Program-made: the position numbers and the translations under genes
Shown here: positions 47,176 through 55,955 of the stretch, in pieces
How the letters are laid out: the number at the start of each line of letters is the position of its first letter
How positions within the stretch are numbered: position 1 is the stretch's first letter
Origin: Bordetella genomosp. 9
Lineage (GTDB): Bacteria; Pseudomonadota; Gammaproteobacteria; Burkholderiales; Burkholderiaceae_B
Length of the DNA stretch: 64,000 bases
Reading direction: 5' to 3'
Assembly: GCF_002261425.1 (NCBI RefSeq)
Contig: NZ_NEVJ01000003.1
Span: 1,984,001-2,048,000 of the forward strand
Notes under the pieces: generated by a model
Database searches by the model: none
The model's input: the letters and a program-made list of their open reading frames with translations, nothing else
What the model was told of the DNA's origin: nothing

Positions 47176-48048
47176 ATGACCCAGATCCGCGACATCGTCT
47201 ACCAGATACGCAGCTGCCGCGACACGCTGAGCGCGACCGAGCGCAAGGTGGCCGACGCCATCCTGGACGACATCGCGATGGCGGCCGGCGCCACGGTCGA
47301 CCAGCTGGCGGGCAAGGCCGGCGTCAGCATCGCCACGATCTCGCGCTTCGCGCGCTCGGTGGGCTGCGACGACACGCGCGACCTGAAGATGAAGCTGGCC
47401 CAGGCCAGCGCCGTCGGCACGCGTTTCCTGGATCGCAACACGCCCGCCGAGGAAAGCACCTTCTACGCGCGCATCTACGCCGATATCGAAAGCACGCTGC
47501 GCGCGCACCTGCCCCTGTACACCGAGCCCTTGTTCGAGCAAGCCATGGAAATCGTGCGCGGCGCGCGCATGACCTATGTCTTCGGCATGGGCGGCGCGTC
47601 GGCGGTGCTGGCGCAGGAAATGCAGTCGCGGATGGTGCGCCTGGGTTATCCCGTGGCAGCCTACAGCGACGCGGTGCTGCTGCGCATGGTCGCCGCCACC
47701 CTGGACGAACGCGATGCGGTAATCATGCTGTCCGCGTCCGGGTTGACGCCTGAAATGCTGTCCGGCGCGCGCATCGTCAAGCAATACCGCGCCCGCATCG
47801 TCGCGCTGACGGACGCCACCGCGCCGCTGGCCGAGCTGGCCGACGTGGTGATTCCGGTGCGCACCGACGAAACCGACTTCATCTACAAGCCATCGGCGTC
47901 GCGCTACGCGATGATGCTGGCCATCGACCTGCTGGCTACCGAACTGGCCATGGCGCGGCAGGACGAAACCCGCGACCGCCTGCGCCGCATCAAGCTGGCG
48001 CTGGACGAATATCGCGGCGGGCCCAATCGCCTGCCGCTTGGAGATTGA
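47176..48048 (+). CDS. MurR/RpiR family regulator with SIS domain
   Basis: 290 residues. N-terminal RpiR HTH (about 1-80; LSATERKVADAILDDIAMAAGATVDQLAGKAGVSIATISRFARSVGCDDTRDLKMKLAQ) and a C-terminal SIS sugar/phospho-ligand domain (about 115-255; VFGMGGASAVLAQEMQSRMVRLGYPVAAYSDAVLLRMVAATLDERDAVIMLSASGLTPEMLSGARIVKQYRARIVALTD). It sits between the importer and the D-aminoacylase and probably controls this operon; RpiR regulators next to D-aminoacylase genes are common. The ligand could be an amino-sugar-like acyl compound. Confidence 0.93.
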   Translation: MTQIRDIVYQIRSCRDTLSATERKVADAILDDIAMAAGATVDQLAGKAGVSIATISRFARSVGCDDTRDLKMKLAQASAVGTRFLDRNTPAEESTFYARIYADIESTLRAHLPLYTEPLFEQAMEIVRGARMTYVFGMGGASAVLAQEMQSRMVRLGYPVAAYSDAVLLRMVAATLDERDAVIMLSASGLTPEMLSGARIVKQYRARIVALTDATAPLAELADVVIPVRTDETDFIYKPSASRYAMMLAIDLLATELAMARQDETRDRLRRIKLALDEYRGGPNRLPLGD

Positions 48049-48052
48049 CACG

Positions 48053-49534
48053 ATGTACGACACCCTGATCGGCCCGGTCCGCGTGCTGGATGGCAGCGGC
48101 GCCGCCGAATTCCAGGCCAACGTCGCCCTGCGCGAAGGCCGTATCGCCGCCATCGGCGTGGCCGACGACGCGCCGGCGCGCGCGCGCATCGACGGCCACG
48201 GCCCCAACGGACGTCCGCGCGTGCTGTCGCCCGGGTTCATCGACGTGCACACGCACGACGACACCAACGTCATCCGCCAGCCCGACATGCTGCCCAAGCT
48301 GTCGCAGGGCGTGACCACCGTGGTCGTGGGCAATTGCGGCATCAGCGCGTCGCCGGTACGGCTGCGCGGCGACGTGCCCGACCCCATGAACCTGTTGGGG
48401 CAGGAAGCCGACTTCCAGTATCCGCGCTTCGCCGACTACACCGCCGCGGTCGATCGCGCGCGGCCCTCGGTGAACGTGGCGGCGCTGATCGGCCACACGG
48501 CGCTGCGCAACAACCACATGGATCGCCTGGACCGCGTGGCCACGGCCACGGAAATCGACGCCATGCGCGCGCAGTTGCGCGATGCGCTGGCGCACGGGGC
48601 CATCGGCCTGAGCACCGGCCTGGCCTACGCATCGGCCTACAACGCCAGCACCGAGGAGGTGCAGGCGCTGGCGCAGGTGCTGGATGAATTCGGCGCCCTG
48701 TACACCACGCATCTGCGCTCGGAGTTCGCCGAAATCCTGGACGCCATGCAGGAAGCCTACGCGGTGGCGCGCCATGCGCGCGTGCCGGTGGTGATCTCGC
48801 ACCTGAAGTGCGCCGGCGCAGGCAACTGGGGCCGCACCACCGAAGTGCTGGCCAGCCTGGAGCAGGCCGGACGCATGCAGCACGTGGGCTGCGACTGCTA
48901 TCCGTATTCCGCCAGCTCGTCGACCCTGGACCTGAAGCAGGTCACTGCGGACTTCGATATCGACATCACCTGGTCCACGCCGCATCCCGAGCAGGCGGGA
49001 CGCAAGCTGGCCGACATCGCGCGCGACTGGGACCTGCCGCTGATGGATGCCGCGCGGCGGCTGCAGCCCGCCGGGGCCGTGTACCACGGCATGCACGAAG
49101 ACGACGTGCGGCGCGTGCTGGCCCACACGCTGACGATGATCGGTTCCGACGGCCTGCCCAACGACCCGCACCCGCATCCGCGGCTGTGGGGCGCCTTTCC
49201 GCGCGTGCTGGGGCACTACAGCCGCGACGTCGGCCTGTTCCCGCTGGCCGAGGCGGTGCGCAAGATGACCGGACTGTCGGCCGCACGCTTCGGCCTGCGC
49301 GACCGCGGGCTGATACGCGAAGGCAATTGGGCGGACCTGGTACTGTTCGACCCGGACACGGTCATGGACCGCGCGACCTTCGACACGCCGCTGCAGGCGT
49401 CGGCGGGCATCGATGGCGTCTGGGTCAATGGCGAGCTTTCCTACTGGCGGGGCGTGGCCACCGGCCACCGTGCCGGACGCTGGCTGCCGCGGCAGGGCGA
49501 CCTGCGCGGCGGATTCGCGCTGTTGAATGGCTGA
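48053..49534 (+). CDS. dan: N-acyl-D-amino-acid deacylase (D-aminoacylase)
   Basis: Zinc amidohydrolase releasing D-amino acids from N-acyl-D-amino acids, 493 residues, start after GGAG. Metal and catalytic residues fall where expected for Alcaligenes D-aminoacylase: His66 and His68 (DVHTHDD), Cys95 (VGNCGIS), His220 (TTHLRSE), His250 (VISHLKCAG) and Asp366 (IGSDGLPNDPHPHPRLWGAFPRVLGHY). Four bases after the RpiR stop. With the upstream deaminase and the RidA downstream it forms a coherent D-amino-acid route. Confidence 0.96.
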   Translation: MYDTLIGPVRVLDGSGAAEFQANVALREGRIAAIGVADDAPARARIDGHGPNGRPRVLSPGFIDVHTHDDTNVIRQPDMLPKLSQGVTTVVVGNCGISASPVRLRGDVPDPMNLLGQEADFQYPRFADYTAAVDRARPSVNVAALIGHTALRNNHMDRLDRVATATEIDAMRAQLRDALAHGAIGLSTGLAYASAYNASTEEVQALAQVLDEFGALYTTHLRSEFAEILDAMQEAYAVARHARVPVVISHLKCAGAGNWGRTTEVLASLEQAGRMQHVGCDCYPYSASSSTLDLKQVTADFDIDITWSTPHPEQAGRKLADIARDWDLPLMDAARRLQPAGAVYHGMHEDDVRRVLAHTLTMIGSDGLPNDPHPHPRLWGAFPRVLGHYSRDVGLFPLAEAVRKMTGLSAARFGLRDRGLIREGNWADLVLFDPDTVMDRATFDTPLQASAGIDGVWVNGELSYWRGVATGHRAGRWLPRQGDLRGGFALLNG

Positions 49535-49633
49535 AGCCGAGACCGCGGGCGCCCGGGGAACCCGGGCCCGCGCCTTCCATTCGAATCGTGGGGCGCCGGC
49601 ACGGCGTCCCACCCTGAAACCAAGGAGTACTCC

Positions 49634-50047
49634 ATGAGCGACACCCCCAAACCCGATGCCAACGGCATCACCCGCTACGGCGCTGGCGGCAGCACCGGCG
49701 GCGGCGGCAGCCACATGCCTTTCGCGCGCGCGGTGGCGGCCGATGGCTGGCTGTACGTTTCCGGCCAGGTGCCCATGGATGACGGCGAAGTGACCGAAGG
49801 CGGCATCGTGCCGCAGTCGCACAAGGCCATCCAGCAGTTGCTGGGCATCCTGGCCGAAGCCGGCTATGGCCCCGAACACGTCGTGCGTTGCGGCGTCTGG
49901 CTGGACGACGCGCGGGATTTCGCGTCGTTCAACAAGGTATTCAAGTCCTACTTCGGCGAGCACCCGCCCGCGCGCGCCTGCGTCGAAACCCGCCTGGTCG
50001 TAGACGCGAAGGTCGAGATCGACTGCGTCGCGTATAAAAAGCCCTGA
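49634..50047 (+). CDS. RidA family protein
   Basis: 137 residues, trimeric YjgF/RidA fold. Marks: MPFARAVAADGWLYVSGQVPMDD, GGIVPQSHKAIQQLLGILAEAGYGPEHVVRCGVWLDDARDFASFNKVFKSYFGEHPPARACVETRLVVDAKVEIDCVAYK, including the conserved Arg of PARACVE. RidA proteins hydrolyse reactive 2-imino acids formed by PLP deaminases and amino-acid oxidases, a good match to the deaminase of this cluster. Strong CAAGGAG before the start. Confidence 0.95.
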   Translation: MSDTPKPDANGITRYGAGGSTGGGGSHMPFARAVAADGWLYVSGQVPMDDGEVTEGGIVPQSHKAIQQLLGILAEAGYGPEHVVRCGVWLDDARDFASFNKVFKSYFGEHPPARACVETRLVVDAKVEIDCVAYKKP

Positions 50048-50075
50048 CGACTGGGGTTGAGCGTCCGGCTGCGGT

Positions 50076-50957
50076 TCAGGCCGCCGCCGCGCCGAACTCA
50101 TCCAGCAGGCGTTCGATCAGCGGATTGCGCGCATCGCGCCGCCACACGCCGTAGGCATCCGATCGGGCGCCCGCGCCCGCCAGCGGCTTGAACACGGCGC
50201 CGCGCAAGGCGGAATGCCGCAGCGCCTGCGGCACGAGGGCCACGCCCAGCCCCTGCGACACCATCGACACGACCGCCAGCCAATGGCGGGCCTCATGCCG
50301 CACCTGCGGACGAAAACCGGCCTGCGCGCAAATGGACAGGATGCGGTCGTGATAATCCGGCGACACGCCCTGGCCGAACAGCACGAAGGGCTGGTCGCGC
50401 AGGTCCGCCGGCCGCACGGCGGCCTTGCGCGCCAACGGATGCCGGGCCGGCAGGCAGCATACGAAGGGTTCGGTCACCAGCAGCCGGCTTTCCAGCGTCT
50501 CCGGCATGCGGCTGGTATGGATGAAGCCCAGGTCCATGCCGTTGTGCATCAACTCGGTGATCTGCTCGCCTGAGTTCATTTCGGTGAGCTTGATACGTAC
50601 CCCGGGATAGCGTTCCTGGAAGCCGCGCAGCGCCTGCGGCAGCCCGCGATACAGCATCGCGCCCACGAAACCGATACGCAGATTGCCGATCAGGCCGGCG
50701 GCGGCGTCACGCGCTTCCAGGGCCGCTTCTTCGGCCTGCGCCAGGATCTTGCGTGCCGACAGCCGCATGGCGACGCCGGCGGCCGTCAGGCGGACCTCCT
50801 TGTTGTTGCGCTCGAACAGGCGCGCGCCGATGCTGTCCTCCAGCTGGCGTATCGCGACCGACAGCGGCGGCTGCGAAATCGCCAGCCGCGCGGCGGCCCG
50901 GCCGAAGTGCAGTTCTTCGGCGAGCACGGAAAAATAGCGCAGGTGGCGTAGCTCCAT
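50076..50957 (-). CDS. LysR family transcriptional regulator
   Basis: 293 residues from ATG 50957 (MELRHLRYFSVLAEELHFGRAAARLAISQPPLSVAIRQLEDSIGARLFERNNKEVRLTAAG), the standard LysR HTH start, followed by a linker helix and a periplasmic-binding-protein-like effector domain (about 90-290; LRIGFVGAMLYRGLPQALRGFQERYPGVRIKLTEMNSGEQI). Divergent from the acyl-CoA dehydrogenase operon, which it probably activates. Convergent with ridA. Confidence 0.95.
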   Translation of the reverse strand: MELRHLRYFSVLAEELHFGRAAARLAISQPPLSVAIRQLEDSIGARLFERNNKEVRLTAAGVAMRLSARKILAQAEEAALEARDAAAGLIGNLRIGFVGAMLYRGLPQALRGFQERYPGVRIKLTEMNSGEQITELMHNGMDLGFIHTSRMPETLESRLLVTEPFVCCLPARHPLARKAAVRPADLRDQPFVLFGQGVSPDYHDRILSICAQAGFRPQVRHEARHWLAVVSMVSQGLGVALVPQALRHSALRGAVFKPLAGAGARSDAYGVWRRDARNPLIERLLDEFGAAAA

Positions 50958-51070
50958 CGGATGGTCCTGACGATACTTGATTCGAATCGTACAAGACATA
51001 ATCAATATTGGATACCTATCGACCGCCTCCCTAGAATCCGGTGACCAGACCTATAAAAGGAGACATCGGC
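50958..51070. promoter_or_regulatory. LysR-type divergent control region
   Basis: A 113-bp gap between the LysR gene and the acyl-CoA dehydrogenase gene, with perfect palindromes GATTCGAATC (50979-50988, inside ACGAT...ATCGT) and CAATATTG (51003-51010). Both are plausible LysR contact sites. AAAGGAGACATCGGC ends at the dehydrogenase ATG. Confidence 0.6.
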
Positions 51071-52744
51071 ATGCAGCCAGCCGCCCAACATCCCGTGCCG
51101 GACCGCCGCGGCGACAACTTCTACGCCAGCGACGAAGCACTGCGCACGCTGCTGCCGCTGTATCTGCCGGCGGATCTGCTGCGCCATATGACGCCGCATT
51201 TCCATCGCCTGGGCGAACTGGCCGGCGGACGCCTGGACGAACTGGCCGCCATCGCCGACCACAACCCGCCCACCCTGCAGGTCCGCAGCCGCAGCGGCCT
51301 GGACGAACAGCGGGTCATCAAGCACCCGGCCTACGTGGAAATGGAAAGGCTGGCGCTCAGCGAATTCGGCCTGGGGGCGATGTCGCATCGCAGCGAGACC
51401 CTGGGGTGGCAAGGCCCCATGCCGCCCATCGTCAAGTACGTGCTGACCTTCCTGTTCGTGCAATCCGAATTCGGCCTGTGCTGCCCGGTGTCCATGACGG
51501 ATTCCCTGACGCGCACGCTGCGCAAGTTCGGCGATCCCGCGCTGGTGGAACGCTATCTGCCGCGGCTGAGCTCGCTGGACTTCGACGAACTGGCGCAGGG
51601 CGCCATGTTCATGACCGAGCAGGGCGCGGGCTCGGATATCGCGGCCACCGCCACCGAGGCGCGCCGCGACGACCAGGGGCAATGGCGGCTGTATGGCGAC
51701 AAGTGGTTCTGCTCCAATCCCGACGCCGACCTGGCGATGGTGCTGGCCCGCGCGGAAGGGGCGCAGGATGGCTTGAAAGGCGTATCGCTATTCCTCCTGC
51801 CGCGCCGCCTGGACGACGGCAGCACCAATCACTACCGCATCATCCGCCTGAAGGACAAGCTGGGCACGCGCTCCATGGCCAGCGGTGAAATACGCCTGGA
51901 AGGCGCGGTCGCCCATCTGGTCGGCGAACCGGGCCGCGGCTTCGTGCAGATGGCCGACATGGTGAATAATTCGCGCCTGTCCAATGGCGTGCGCGCGGCG
52001 GGGCTGATGCGGCGCGCCGTCGCCGAAGCGGAATTCGTCGCCCGCGAACGGCGCGCCTTCGGCCGTACGCTGGACGAGATGCCGCTGATGCGGCGCCAGT
52101 TGGACAAACTGCGCGTGCCGGCCGAGCAGGCGCGCACCATGGTGTTCCAGACCGCCCAGGCCCTGGCGCGGTCGGATGCCGGCGAAACGGATGCATACGC
52201 CCTGCTGCGCATCCTGACGCCCTTGATCAAGTTCCGCGCCTGCCGCGACGCCCGCAAGGTCACGGGCGACGCCATGGAAGTGCGCGGCGGCTGCGGCTAT
52301 ATCGAGGAATGGAGCGATCCCCGCCTGCTGCGCGACGCGCACCTGGGGTCGATATGGGAAGGCACCAGCAACATCGTGGCGCTGGACGTGATCCGCGCCG
52401 TCAAAAGGGAAAACTCCCTGCCGGTGCTGAAGGCCCATAACCTGGCGCTGCTGGCGCGCGCGGACCTGGCGCCCGCCTATACGGAAGCCCTGCGCCAGGC
52501 AATGGAAGGCGCCTGCGCGCTGGCGGAGACCGCGGCGCGCGAAGGCGGCGATGTCCTGGCGCGGCAGGCGGCGTCGGCGCTCTACCACTGCACCAGCGCG
52601 ATCGCGATGAGCTGGGAGGCATCCGCCACCGGCTCGGCCGACCGCCTGCGCTGGGCCCAACTGGCCCTGCGGCATCGCGTGCTGCCGCGCGATCCCCTGG
52701 CGCCCGATGGGATTCCGTCGGCGTGGCAACGCGCCGGCGCCTGA
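51071..52744 (+). CDS. Acyl-CoA dehydrogenase, AidB-like
   Basis: FAD enzyme, 557 residues, from ATG 51071 with AAAGGAG nine bases upstream (a GTG ten codons earlier is rejected). Longer than classical acyl-CoA dehydrogenases (about 385) because of AidB-type N- and C-terminal parts. Marks: CPVSMTDSLTRTLRKFG, MFMTEQGAGSDIAAT, LYGDKWFCSNPDADLAMVLARAEG, DKLGTRSMASGEIRLEGAVAHLVGEPGRGFVQM, EVRGGCGYIEEWSDPRLLRDAHLGSIWEGTSNIVALDVIRA, the last holding the catalytic-type Glu. With the CoA-transferase downstream it suggests catabolism of an imported organic acid as its CoA thioester. Confidence 0.93.
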   Translation: MQPAAQHPVPDRRGDNFYASDEALRTLLPLYLPADLLRHMTPHFHRLGELAGGRLDELAAIADHNPPTLQVRSRSGLDEQRVIKHPAYVEMERLALSEFGLGAMSHRSETLGWQGPMPPIVKYVLTFLFVQSEFGLCCPVSMTDSLTRTLRKFGDPALVERYLPRLSSLDFDELAQGAMFMTEQGAGSDIAATATEARRDDQGQWRLYGDKWFCSNPDADLAMVLARAEGAQDGLKGVSLFLLPRRLDDGSTNHYRIIRLKDKLGTRSMASGEIRLEGAVAHLVGEPGRGFVQMADMVNNSRLSNGVRAAGLMRRAVAEAEFVARERRAFGRTLDEMPLMRRQLDKLRVPAEQARTMVFQTAQALARSDAGETDAYALLRILTPLIKFRACRDARKVTGDAMEVRGGCGYIEEWSDPRLLRDAHLGSIWEGTSNIVALDVIRAVKRENSLPVLKAHNLALLARADLAPAYTEALRQAMEGACALAETAAREGGDVLARQAASALYHCTSAIAMSWEASATGSADRLRWAQLALRHRVLPRDPLAPDGIPSAWQRAGA

Positions 52745-52769
52745 CCGGGGTTATCACACGCTTCACATC

Positions 52770-52806
52770 AAAACATCCAAAACATCCAGAACATCCAAAA
52801 CAATCC
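52770..52806. repeat. Four 9-bp direct repeats before the Bug gene
   Basis: aaaacatcc, aaaacatcc, agaacatcc and aaaacaatcc in tandem, between the dehydrogenase stop and the GTG start of the Bug gene. AT-rich and unstructured; it forms most of the 73-bp intergenic spacer and lies just 5' of the ribosome-binding site CCGGAGACAAGAC. Confidence 0.85.
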
Positions 52807-52817
52807 GGAGACAAGAC

Positions 52818-53807
52818 GTGCATAAACCTTCCTTCCTGACCGTGCTCGCCGCGGGTTGCGCCGCCGTGGCCATCCTGGGCGCCGCGCCCGCCCGGGCCGC
52901 CGACACCTTCCCGTCCAAGCCGTTGACGCTGGTCATCCCATACCCGCCCGGCGGCCCCACCGACGCCATGGGGCGCACCCTGGCCACGGAAATCTCGCAC
53001 TATCTGCCGCAGCCCATGATCGTGGAGAACCGCGCCGGCGCCAATGGCAATATCGGCGCGGAATTCGTCGCGCGCGCGCAGCCGGACGGCTACACCCTGA
53101 TGTTCGGCACGTCCGGCCCGCTGGCGATCAATTCCAGCCTGTACAGCCAGATCAACTACGACCCGGTCAAGAGCTACGCCCCGGTGATCCACGTCGGCTA
53201 CCTGCCGAACATCCTGGTGGTGAATCCCAGCATCCCGGCCAAGACCGTGCCGGAACTGGTGGCGTACTCCAAGACCCGCCCCGGCAAGCTGGCCTTCGCG
53301 TCGTCGGGCACCGGCGCGTCGTCGCACCTGGCCGGCGTGATGTTCAACTCCCTGGCCGGCACGGACTTCCTGCACATTCCGTACAAGGGCACCGGCCCCG
53401 CCTTGAACGACCTGCTGGGCGACCACGTCGCGATGAGCTTCACCGACGTGCTGACCGCCAAGCCTTTCGTGGAATCCGGCAAGCTGCGCGCGCTGGGCGT
53501 CACGACCGCCAAGCGTTCGCGCGCCCTGCCCGACGTGCCGACCGTGGCGGAACAGGGATACCCGGGCTACGACGTCAGCGTGTTCTTCGGCATCGTCGCG
53601 CCCGCCAACACCCCGCCGGACCGCATCGCGATCCTGAACAAGGCCTTCGTGCAGGCGCTGAACTCCGACAAGGTCAAGGCCCTGTTCGCCTCCCAGGGGC
53701 TGGAGGCCGCGCCCGACCACTCGCCGCAGGCGCTGGGCGCCTTCATCGCGCAGGAAAAAACCAAATGGGCCAAGGTGATCCAGTCGTCGGGCATCCCCTT
53801 GAATTGA
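52818..53807 (+). CDS. Bug-type tripartite tricarboxylate transporter substrate-binding protein
   Basis: 329 residues, GTG start eight bases after GGAG. Signal peptide VHKPSFLTVLAAGCAAVAIL with cleavage near ARA. Marks: FPSKPLTLVIPYPPGGPTDAMGRTLA, MIVENRAGANGNIGAEFVARAQPDGYTLMFGTSG, FASSGTGASSHLAGVMFNSLAGTDFLHIPYKGTGPALNDLLGDHVAMSF, LPDVPTVAEQGYPGYDVSVFFGIVAPANTP. Lies between the dehydrogenase and CoA-transferase genes, so probably binds the acid that enters this pathway. Confidence 0.95.
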   Translation: MHKPSFLTVLAAGCAAVAILGAAPARAADTFPSKPLTLVIPYPPGGPTDAMGRTLATEISHYLPQPMIVENRAGANGNIGAEFVARAQPDGYTLMFGTSGPLAINSSLYSQINYDPVKSYAPVIHVGYLPNILVVNPSIPAKTVPELVAYSKTRPGKLAFASSGTGASSHLAGVMFNSLAGTDFLHIPYKGTGPALNDLLGDHVAMSFTDVLTAKPFVESGKLRALGVTTAKRSRALPDVPTVAEQGYPGYDVSVFFGIVAPANTPPDRIAILNKAFVQALNSDKVKALFASQGLEAAPDHSPQALGAFIAQEKTKWAKVIQSSGIPLN

Positions 53808-53886
53808 TGCTTCGAGCGCCCTTGCCCCGCCCCATGAACCGACATCGGGCATCCCGCCACATCGGCCATGCCCCGGAGCAGTCCGC

Positions 53887-55017
53887 ATGACTTCCGTCCC
53901 CACCGCCGGCGCGCTGGCCGGTATCCGCGTCCTGGATATTTCCCGCATCCTGGGCGGCCCCTACTGCGGCCAGATACTGGGCGACCACGGCGCCGACGTG
54001 CTGAAGATAGAGCCGCCGCAAGGCGACGATACCCGCACCTGGGGACCGCCGTTCAAGAATGGCGTGGCCTCGTACTACATGGGCCTGAACCGCAACAAGC
54101 GCGTGCAGCATCTGGACCTGTCCCAGCCGGCCGGACGCGAGCGCCTGCTGGAACTGCTCGAGCAGGCCGACGTGCTCGTGGAGAACTTCAAGACCGGCAC
54201 GATGGAACGCTGGGGCATGGGCTTCGACGCCTTGTCGCAACGGTTTCCGCGCCTGGTCTGGTGCCGCGTGTCCGGCTTCGGCGCCGACGGTCCGCTGGGC
54301 GGACTGGCGGGCTATGACGCCGCGGTGCAGGCCATGAGCGGCATCATGAGCGTGAACGGCGAAGCCGGCGGCGAGCCCCTGCGCGTGGGCCTGCCGGTGG
54401 TGGACATGGTCACCGGCCTGAACGCGGTGATCGGCATCCTGCTGGCCTTGCAGGAACGCCATCGCAGCGGCAAGGGCCAGTTCGTCGAAGCCACGCTGTA
54501 CGACAGCGGGCTTTCGCTGCTGCATCCGCATGCCGCCAACTGGTTCATGGACGGACGCAAGCCGCGCCGTACCGGCAACGCGCATCCGAACATCTATCCC
54601 TACGACACCTTCCGCACCGGCACGGATCCGGTATTCCTGGCGATCGGCAACGACCGGCAGTTCGCCACGCTCTGCGACATACTGGGCCGCGCGGAACTCG
54701 CAGAGGATGCGCGGTTCGCCACGCCGGGCGCGCGTTCCACGCACCGGGTGGAACTGAAGGCATTGCTGGAGCAGGCGCTGGCCGGCTTCCAGGCGGCCAG
54801 CCTGGTCGACCGCTTGATGGCGGCCAATGTGCCGGCCGCGCCGGTACTGGATATGGACGCCGCGCTGGACCATCCACACACCGCCCATCGCGACATGGTG
54901 GTGGAAATCGGCCCGGATTATCGCGGCCTGGGCGCACCGGTCAAGTTGAGCCGCACGCCAGCAAGCTATCGCCACGCGCCGCTGACGCCGGGCACCGATT
55001 TCGAGCAGCAAGATTGA
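53887..55017 (+). CDS. CaiB/BaiF family CoA-transferase
   Basis: Class III CoA-transferase, 376 residues. Marks: LAGIRVLDISRILGGPYCGQILGDHGADVLKIEPPQGDDTRTWGPPFKNGVASYYMGLNRNKRVQHLDL, ADVLVENFKTGTMERWGMGFDAL, GYDAAVQAMSGIMSVNGEAGGEPLRVGLPVVDMVTGLNAVIGILLALQER, and the C-terminal VPAAPVLDMDAALDHPH. The usual catalytic Asp is in VVDMVTG. It moves CoA between acids, activating the substrate for the acyl-CoA dehydrogenase. Last gene of the LysR-linked operon. Confidence 0.95.
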   Translation: MTSVPTAGALAGIRVLDISRILGGPYCGQILGDHGADVLKIEPPQGDDTRTWGPPFKNGVASYYMGLNRNKRVQHLDLSQPAGRERLLELLEQADVLVENFKTGTMERWGMGFDALSQRFPRLVWCRVSGFGADGPLGGLAGYDAAVQAMSGIMSVNGEAGGEPLRVGLPVVDMVTGLNAVIGILLALQERHRSGKGQFVEATLYDSGLSLLHPHAANWFMDGRKPRRTGNAHPNIYPYDTFRTGTDPVFLAIGNDRQFATLCDILGRAELAEDARFATPGARSTHRVELKALLEQALAGFQAASLVDRLMAANVPAAPVLDMDAALDHPHTAHRDMVVEIGPDYRGLGAPVKLSRTPASYRHAPLTPGTDFEQQD

Positions 55018-55021
55018 AACA

Positions 55022-55042
55022 GGGCCGCCAATATGGCGGCCC
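55022..55042. terminator. Hairpin between CoA-transferase and small lipoprotein genes
   Basis: GGGCCGCC-aatat-GGCGGCCC, an 8-bp GC stem in the 32-bp gap between convergent genes. A bidirectional terminator is likely, though T-runs are poor on both sides. Confidence 0.6.
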
Positions 55043-55049
55043 CGCATCA

Positions 55050-55232
55050 TCAAGGTCCAGTGGCCGGGTAGTTCGGCCCGGGCCCCCAGCCGCGGTCGCT
55101 GGCCCAGGGATTGGCCGCGCCCGGATGCGGCGGGCCGGGATGGTCGAAGCGCCCGTCATTGGCGCAGCCGCCCAGCAGCACGCCCAGCATGCAGGCCGCG
55201 GCCAGGTGGAAAAGCTTGTTGCGTATCTTCAT
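55050..55232 (-). CDS. Small lipoprotein (60 aa)
   Basis: Begins MKIRNKLFHLAAACMLGVLL and continues GGCANDGRF: a lipoprotein signal peptide with Cys23 after LLGG. The mature part is only about 38 residues, rich in Pro, Gly and Trp (HPGPPHPGAANPWASDRGWGPGPNYPATGP). GAGGTCATC precedes the start. No family recognised. It lies 76 bp downstream of lolA on the same strand; LolA carries lipoproteins to the outer membrane, but no functional link is shown. Confidence 0.75.
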   Translation of the reverse strand: MKIRNKLFHLAAACMLGVLLGGCANDGRFDHPGPPHPGAANPWASDRGWGPGPNYPATGP

Positions 55233-55308
55233 GATGACCTCGCGATCAGGCCGACCGGGCAAGATCGCCCGGGAATGGCGTCGGCCCCTTGCCAAGCAAG
55301 AATACTGC

Positions 55309-55955
55309 CTACATGTTCACCACATCCACACCCTTGGGCGGCGTGAAGGTGAAATCCTGCGCGTTGATCGCCGGATTGGGCACGATGTTGGACAGGTCGA
55401 CGCGGGTGGTCTGGCCGAACGCATCCAGCAGTTCGATGCGCACCGGGCGGTTGTCCTTGAAGCCGATGTCCACGCGCGAGAACCCCGCGTCGGTGGTGCG
55501 CGGCTTGGCGCGCAGCCACTCCAGGCCATCCTTGGCCGGGAGCGCCGATACGTCGAAGGACTGCTCCAGCGAGCCGGAGCCGAACAGGATGGCGGCGGGC
55601 GAGGTACCGATGGCCTGGTCCACCTTGCGCACCGTGACCTGCGCCAGGTCCGGATCGTACTGATAGACCTGCTTGCCGTCGGCGACGATGAGCTGTTCGT
55701 AGGGCTTCTGCACCGCCCATTTGAATTTGCCGGGCCGTTGGAACGAGAACGTGCCGCTTTGCGCCGGACGCGGCTGCGACTGCTGCGCGCCCGACGTGGA
55801 TTGGGTGAATGATCCGGTAGCCGCCGTCACCGACGACACAAAGGCGTGCAGTTGCTCCTGCGCCGTGGCGGCGAACGCCTGGGCGGGCAGCAGCGCCGCC
55901 AGGGAGATCGCCGCGGTCGAGGCCAGCACGGCCAGGCTGCGTGGTAGTCGCATCA

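Noticed and set aside
48342..48687. Short Arg/Ala-rich frames within the D-aminoacylase gene
   Set aside because: They overlap a gene whose catalytic residues are all in place; codon pattern is that of off-frame GC-rich sequence.
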